From positions 1 to 64,000 of the forward strand of contig DWVJ01000035.1 in assembly GCA_019120315.1 (NCBI GenBank): a stretch of DNA of 64,000 nucleotides. Reading direction: 5' to 3'. Shown here one piece after another: positions 60,216 through 64,000 of the stretch; positions within the stretch are counted from its first letter, which is position 1; each line of letters opens with the position of its first letter. Below the pieces are notes generated by a model. The model was given only the letters and a program-made list of their open reading frames with translations, made no database searches and was not told the origin of the DNA. Both the position numbers and the translations under genes were made by a program. The stretch comes from Candidatus Ruminococcus avistercoris. Its GTDB lineage: Bacteria > Bacillota > Clostridia > Lachnospirales > Lachnospiraceae.

Positions 60216-60800
60216 ATGGGAAAACAAGATAAATTGCACACAGGAGAAATATATTTTTATAATGATCCCGAACTTTTGCAGGAGCAAAAGGAACGGATGA
60301 AGCTTTTGTATGAATATAATCAGACGGCCCCCTGGGAAGAGGAGAAGCGTGCGCTCCTGCTGAGGCAGATGCTGGCTGAAGCGGGGGAGGGGTGCTGCAT
60401 TGAACCGCCCTTTCACGCCAACTGGGCAGGGAAGTTTATTCATTTTGGAAAACGTGTATATGCAAATTTTAATCTGACGGCGGTGGACGATACGCACATT
60501 TACGTGGGAGACGATACCATGTTCGGCCCCAATGTGACCTTGGATACCGGCACCCACCCCGTCGATCCAAAGCTTCGGCGAAAAGGCGGTCAGTACAATC
60601 TTCCGATTCATATCGGAGAAAACTGCTGGATTGGAGCCGGATCCATCATCCTTCCCGGTGTGACCATCGGTGATCACACAGTGATCGGAGCGGGAAGCGT
60701 GGTGATAAAAGATATTCCGGATCATGTGGTGGCGGTGGGAACACCCTGCCGGGTGATCCGCTCAGTTGGCGATGAAACGATAAAAAATGAGACTGTCTGA
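60216..60800 (+). CDS. maa: Sugar O-acetyltransferase (maltose/galactoside type)
   Basis: A 194-residue left-handed beta-helix acetyltransferase of the LacA/Maa type: the Mac domain EQKERMKLLYEYNQT, HANWAGKFIHFG, MFGPNVTLDTGTHPVD with the catalytic histidine, and IGENCWIGAGSIILPGVTIG. It acetylates a glucosyl or galactosyl unit with acetyl-CoA. ATG 60216 follows AAGGAGAG; it overlaps nothing and ends at a hairpin terminator. Confidence 0.9.
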   Translation: MGKQDKLHTGEIYFYNDPELLQEQKERMKLLYEYNQTAPWEEEKRALLLRQMLAEAGEGCCIEPPFHANWAGKFIHFGKRVYANFNLTAVDDTHIYVGDDTMFGPNVTLDTGTHPVDPKLRRKGGQYNLPIHIGENCWIGAGSIILPGVTIGDHTVIGAGSVVIKDIPDHVVAVGTPCRVIRSVGDETIKNETV

Positions 60801-60816
60801 AGACGGTCTCATTTTT
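60786..60816. terminator. Bidirectional terminator between maa and the AraC gene
   Basis: AATGAGACTGTC pairs with GACGGTCTCATT with a single wobble, flanked by A6 and T6. It closes both convergent transcripts; the stem covers the stop region of both genes. Confidence 0.85.
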
Positions 60817-61738
60817 TATCGCTGCTTTTTATATATTGACGGTATTCACTGGGACTGGTGCCAAACCGCTGTTTGAAGCTTTTGGAGAAAGCCAGGGAAT
60901 CGGGGTATCCCACTTCAGCGGCGATATCCGTGACAGATTTCCCTGTATTTTCCAGTAGGAACTGAGCCTGATCCATGCGCAAAGAAATCAGATATTCCTG
61001 GGGGGAAACGTGGTACTGTTCCCGGAAACTTTTAGTCAGATAACTGCGATCCACACCGATATAGTCAGCCAGGTCGGAGATCTTGATCCGGCGGGGATAG
61101 TTGCTGGTCAGGTAGCGCATGGCAACTTCCGCGTAAGTGGTTTTGGAGTATTCATATTGGGTCTCTCTGGCATTGGGGCTGTGATCCATCACATAGGAAA
61201 ACAGCTGCAGCAGTTCGGCTGTCCGCTTCAGTTCGTTTCCATAGGTGATTTTATGAAGTTCCAGCATATTATGGATAGACTGACGCAGAGGTTCCAGATA
61301 ATTTACGTAAACCACGTGATTGTCCCGGGAGAACCCCATATAGGAAAGGATGGTTTCCGAGTGATATCCGCTGAATCCCACCCAGCCGTAACTCCAGGGA
61401 TCCTTTTCGTCTGCCTGATAAACAGTGGAAACGCCGGGATAGATCAGAAAAAGCTGTCCTGCGCTTAAATGGTAGGTGGTACCTTCCGTCCGGTATGTTC
61501 CCTTGCCGCTGAAAATAATGTGAATCAAATAAGAAGTCCTGGTGTGCGGTCCAAAGCAATATCCGGGGGCGCAGGATTCATATCCGCAGTAATTCAGGTG
61601 ATAAGGCGCCGGGCCGGAATAGGTGGACTGAAGATCCGTAGGGATATCTTCGTTGGGAGCTTCTACCTGAAGGTTTGAGTCCTGGAAAAACAGTTCCAGA
61701 ACGGTGCCGCTTTGATTTTTTCTTTTTTTTGCGTCCAC
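60809..61738 (-). CDS. AraC-family regulator (paralogue 3 of 3)
   Basis: A 309-residue regulator sharing the CAPGYCFGPHTRTSYLIHII and DPWSYGWVGFSG sensor motifs with the two AraC genes at 26-28 kb, and a double HTH (KISDLADYIGVDRSYLTKSF, PQEYLISLRMDQAQFLL, AAEVGYPDSLAFSKSFKQRFG). The start is GTG 61738, preceded by AAAGGAG at 7 nt; the in-frame TTG at 61846 lies inside the promoter. It is divergent from the sugar binding-protein gene and most likely activates it. Confidence 0.9.
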   Translation of the reverse strand: MDAKKRKNQSGTVLELFFQDSNLQVEAPNEDIPTDLQSTYSGPAPYHLNYCGYESCAPGYCFGPHTRTSYLIHIIFSGKGTYRTEGTTYHLSAGQLFLIYPGVSTVYQADEKDPWSYGWVGFSGYHSETILSYMGFSRDNHVVYVNYLEPLRQSIHNMLELHKITYGNELKRTAELLQLFSYVMDHSPNARETQYEYSKTTYAEVAMRYLTSNYPRRIKISDLADYIGVDRSYLTKSFREQYHVSPQEYLISLRMDQAQFLLENTGKSVTDIAAEVGYPDSLAFSKSFKQRFGTSPSEYRQYIKSSDKK

Positions 61739-61817
61739 GACAAGACTCCTTTCTGTGATGGGAAAAAGATCTGACCACAGGATACTGTTTTGGCAAATTT
61801 GTCTTTGATTCGTGGCA

Positions 61818-61846
61818 ATTATACTATGGAAATTTCCAAAATACAA
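61818..61846 (-). promoter_or_regulatory. Promoter of the AraC paralogue 3 gene
   Basis: TTGTAT (61846-61841) and TATAAT (61823-61818) with 17 nt between, minus strand. Confidence 0.7.
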
Positions 61847-61936
61847 ATTTTCCAGTAAAATTTTACAAGTAAAAATGTGGAAAAAAATAACTGAAAAATT
61901 TTATTAAAATCAAAAGTAGAACAATAGCATCAAAAA

Positions 61937-61966
61937 ACATCCGGCAAAATAGACAAACACATCCGG
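61937..61966. promoter_or_regulatory. ACATCCGG direct repeat, candidate AraC half-sites
   Basis: ACATCCGG occurs at 61937-61944 and 61959-61966, 22 nt apart, in the otherwise AT-rich divergent region between an AraC gene and the sugar binding protein. The core AACATCCG recurs in the alpha-galactosidase upstream region. Confidence 0.5.
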
Positions 61967-62148
61967 AACTGATTTGTATAAATTATTTAAAACGGAAAAA
62001 TAAGTAAAATAAATGTAAAAAATAAATAAAAAAATAAACACATTTTTCCATGCTGCCCACGCATATGTCTATAGTGGAGTAAAGTGTAAATTGTTATAAT
62101 TTATACAGACTTCAGCAAAGAAGGAATAAAAGAAAGGAGAAAAAACAT
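61967..62148 (+). promoter_or_regulatory. Upstream region of the sugar ABC operon
   Basis: AT-rich DNA with a -10 box TATAAT at 62095-62100 and no recognisable -35 at the right distance, as expected of an activator-dependent promoter. AAAGGAG precedes the start codon. Confidence 0.5.
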
Positions 62149-63465
62149 ATGAAATTGAGACGTGTGTTAGCAACAATATTGGCAGCGGCCTTGGTGGTAC
62201 CGGTTCTGGCAGGTTGCGGAGGCGGCAAAGAAGCCTCCTCTGAGGGCGGCGGGTCCGATTCCGGCGTGCTGGATGTAAAGATCTGGGATGCGACCCAGCA
62301 GGAGGGCATCCAGACCATCTGCGACGAATGGTCGGAGACCTCCGGCATCGAAGCAAAAGTAGAAGTGGTAACCTGGGACGACTACTGGACACTGTTGGAA
62401 GCAGGTGCCTCAGGCGGAACCATGCCGGACGTATTCTGGATGCATTCCAACAATATTCAGAAGTACATGGATGCCGGTCTTCTTCTCAACCTGAATGATT
62501 ACATTGAAGGCGATGAGAACATTGACATGGCAAACTACTACGAAGATATCGTGGAACTGTATACCAATGACGACGGCATCCACTATGCAATCCCCAAGGA
62601 TTACGATACGGTTGCCCTGTGGTACAACAAGACCATCTTCGATGAAGCCGGCATGGAATATCCCACCAACGACTGGACCTGGGAAGACATGTATGATGCT
62701 GCTGTGAAACTGACCAAGGATGACGGTTCTCAGTACGGTATGGCAGAAAACACCGACAGAAACCAGGAGTTCTTCTACAATATCATTTACAGCTACGGCG
62801 GAAATGTCATCAGCGAGGATCACACCAAATCCGGAATGGATGATCCTAAGACCATCGAAGCTATGGAAATGGTGGGCAAGATGGTAAAAGACTGTATGCC
62901 GGCTCAGTCCATCATGGCAGAGAGCGGTGAGACAGACCTGTTTACCTCCGGCGTATGCGCCATGAGACTGTTCGGTTCCTGGCGTGTAGCTGCATTCCAG
63001 GAATACGACAACGCTTCCGAATGGGGCGTAGCGGAAATCCCGTACCATGATGCCAACGGCAACGGTCAGTGTGATGAAGGCGAACGTGTTTCCATTTATA
63101 ATGGCCTTGGCTGGTCCGCATCGAAAGACTGCTCCAATCCCGATGCCGCTTATTCTTTGATTTCCTACCTTGGTTCCGAGAAAGGCCAGAAGAGACAGGC
63201 TGAACTGGGTGTGACCATGAGCGCTTACAAGGGTACTTCCGATGCATGGGTTAACTGTACCGATCTGTGGGATCTGAATCCTTATCTGGACGTAGCAAAC
63301 GGCGACGCCACACTGGTTATCATGCCTTACTCCAGATCTGCTGTATGGGCGGAGAACATGAAAGAACAGCTGGTTCCCGCATGGAACGATCCTTCCACCA
63401 TGGCGGATACCTGTAAGACAATCGCCGCGAGCATGAACGAGGCGCTGGCACAGGAACAGCAGTAA
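62149..63465 (+). CDS. Sugar ABC transporter substrate-binding lipoprotein
   Basis: A 438-residue extracellular binding protein of family 1 (MsmE/MalE-like). It starts with a lipoprotein signal (KLRRVLATILAAALVVPVLAG, lipobox LAGC at about 20-23) and a Gly/Ser linker, followed by LDVKIWDATQQEGIQ, GTMPDVFWMHSNNIQKYMDAG, YAIPKDYDTVALWYNK and SGVCAMRLFGSWRVA. Substrate is a sugar or oligosaccharide; raffinose/melibiose-type sugars are plausible from the CAPGY-type AraC next door but not proven. It is followed by its permease. Confidence 0.9.
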   Translation: MKLRRVLATILAAALVVPVLAGCGGGKEASSEGGGSDSGVLDVKIWDATQQEGIQTICDEWSETSGIEAKVEVVTWDDYWTLLEAGASGGTMPDVFWMHSNNIQKYMDAGLLLNLNDYIEGDENIDMANYYEDIVELYTNDDGIHYAIPKDYDTVALWYNKTIFDEAGMEYPTNDWTWEDMYDAAVKLTKDDGSQYGMAENTDRNQEFFYNIIYSYGGNVISEDHTKSGMDDPKTIEAMEMVGKMVKDCMPAQSIMAESGETDLFTSGVCAMRLFGSWRVAAFQEYDNASEWGVAEIPYHDANGNGQCDEGERVSIYNGLGWSASKDCSNPDAAYSLISYLGSEKGQKRQAELGVTMSAYKGTSDAWVNCTDLWDLNPYLDVANGDATLVIMPYSRSAVWAENMKEQLVPAWNDPSTMADTCKTIAASMNEALAQEQQ

Positions 63466-63523
63466 CCTGATCATTACATAAAAATGTATATGCAAAAACG
63501 TGTAATGGGAGGGAGGGAAAACC

Positions 63524-64000
63524 TTGAAGCAAAAAGTAAAAAAGAAAATGACCAGGGCGCAGAAAAATGAGGCCGTATGGGGACTTTGCTTTGTTGCTCC
63601 GGCGATCATCGGACTGATTATCCTGAACTTCTACCCGATTATCAATACCATCTGGCAGTCCTTCCACAAAACGGGAGACTTCGGTCTGGGAAATACCTTC
63701 GTGGGACTGGCCAATTATACCAGCGTACTGACAAGCGGTGAGTTCTGGCAGTCCTTGCTGAATACCATCAAATATGCGATCATCGAGGTGCCGTTCTCCA
63801 TCGTCATCGCGCTGGTACTGGCGGTATTCCTGAACCGGAAGATGCGGTTCCGTTCCGGATACCGTACCATCTTCTTCCTGCCCATGGTTGCGGCTCCGGC
63901 TGCAGTAGCCATGGTATGGAAATGGCTGTATAACCAGCAGTATGGTCTGCTGAATCATATCTTCGGAACCCAGACAGCCTGGATCTCTGATCCGGCCATC
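63524..64000 (+). CDS. Sugar ABC transporter permease (MsmF/UgpA type), 5' part
   Basis: The first 159 residues are visible; the gene runs off the window. The start is TTG 63524 after GGGAGGGA. Recognisable features are WGLCFVAPAIIGLIILNFYP (helix 1), FVGLANYTSVL, FWQSLLNTIKYAIIEVPFS and RTIFFLPMVAAPAAVAMVWKWL, typical of the first permease of family 1 sugar importers. The energising ATPase is probably the msmK product encoded 5 kb upstream. Confidence 0.9.
   Translation, partial: MKQKVKKKMTRAQKNEAVWGLCFVAPAIIGLIILNFYPIINTIWQSFHKTGDFGLGNTFVGLANYTSVLTSGEFWQSLLNTIKYAIIEVPFSIVIALVLAVFLNRKMRFRSGYRTIFFLPMVAAPAAVAMVWKWLYNQQYGLLNHIFGTQTAWISDPAI

Noticed and set aside
62410-63609. Minus-strand frame of 399 codons
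   Set aside because: Antisense to the sugar-binding lipoprotein, which shows signal peptide and family motifs.

Overview
This is a 64 kb piece of a Firmicutes chromosome. It has strong AGGAGG-type ribosome binding sites, sigma-A promoters (TTGACA-17-TATAAT), short intergenic gaps, frequent TTG/GTG starts and medium GC. The gene content points to a gut Lachnospiraceae related to acetogens such as Blautia: a MetF-MetV-RnfC2 type methylenetetrahydrofolate reductase, an MttB-family methyltransferase without amber codon, a GGGtGRT/IscU-like pair, PTS sucrose and alpha-galactosidase genes, and several AraC-type sugar regulators. The genus is an inference; no rRNA or tRNA gene was seen.

Left edge (1-4.1 kb) is accessory, partly decayed DNA: the 3' end of a SprT-like metalloprotease gene, two strong hairpins, a three-repeat orphan CRISPR array (36-nt repeats, 30-nt spacers), an IS256-family transposase remnant with a nonsense codon directly beside the array, a coiled-coil protein built on a 21-nt minisatellite, an unknown protein with a lipoprotein partner, and a scrambled remnant of a metallo-beta-lactamase-fold protein.

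4.1-7.2 kb is a four-gene operon (NifX-like/FKBP fusion, methyltransferase, metallophosphoesterase, HD hydrolase). 7.2-8.8 kb is an SsuBC/TauBC-like ABC importer without a binding protein. 8.9-13.6 kb is a lantibiotic/cationic-peptide type ABC exporter facing its two-component system, with three CGTAAG repeats between them. 13.6-19.4 kb carries queH, argH, asd, a topoisomerase III and a hexapeptide-repeat protein. 19.5-22.2 kb holds a TraX-like membrane protein and the IscU-like/GGGtGRT pair, followed by a scar in which truncated MATE and cytidylate-kinase-like genes are joined.

23.9-31.6 kb is an oligosaccharide region: GH36 alpha-galactosidase and two tandem AraC regulators diverge from a sucrose-type PTS permease and a GH32 sucrose-6-phosphate hydrolase. 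Next is an unusual 895-residue DExH helicase with a predicted membrane hairpin. 34.5-38.9 kb encodes the RnfC2-MetV-MetF reductase complex, a flavodoxin-fold oxidoreductase and a small protein. 38.9-44.6 kb holds an ECF S-component, the MttB-like methyltransferase, a divergent XRE-cupin regulator, an M24 peptidase and an MFS transporter, plausibly a methylated-amine utilisation locus feeding the methyl-THF pool.

44.7-50.9 kb has a split ThrE exporter, a giant fused 2-hydroxyacyl-CoA dehydratase activator/reductase-like protein and a YjbQ protein. 51-55.5 kb is branched-chain amino acid synthesis (ilvN, ilvC, LysR, leuCD). 55.5-58 kb has a phosphoesterase and a cytoplasmic ParB-like/BMP-domain fusion. 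58.2-64 kb is sugar ABC uptake: MsmK-type ATPase, AraC regulator, maltose acetyltransferase, a third AraC paralogue, and a binding protein followed by the first permease, which runs off the window.
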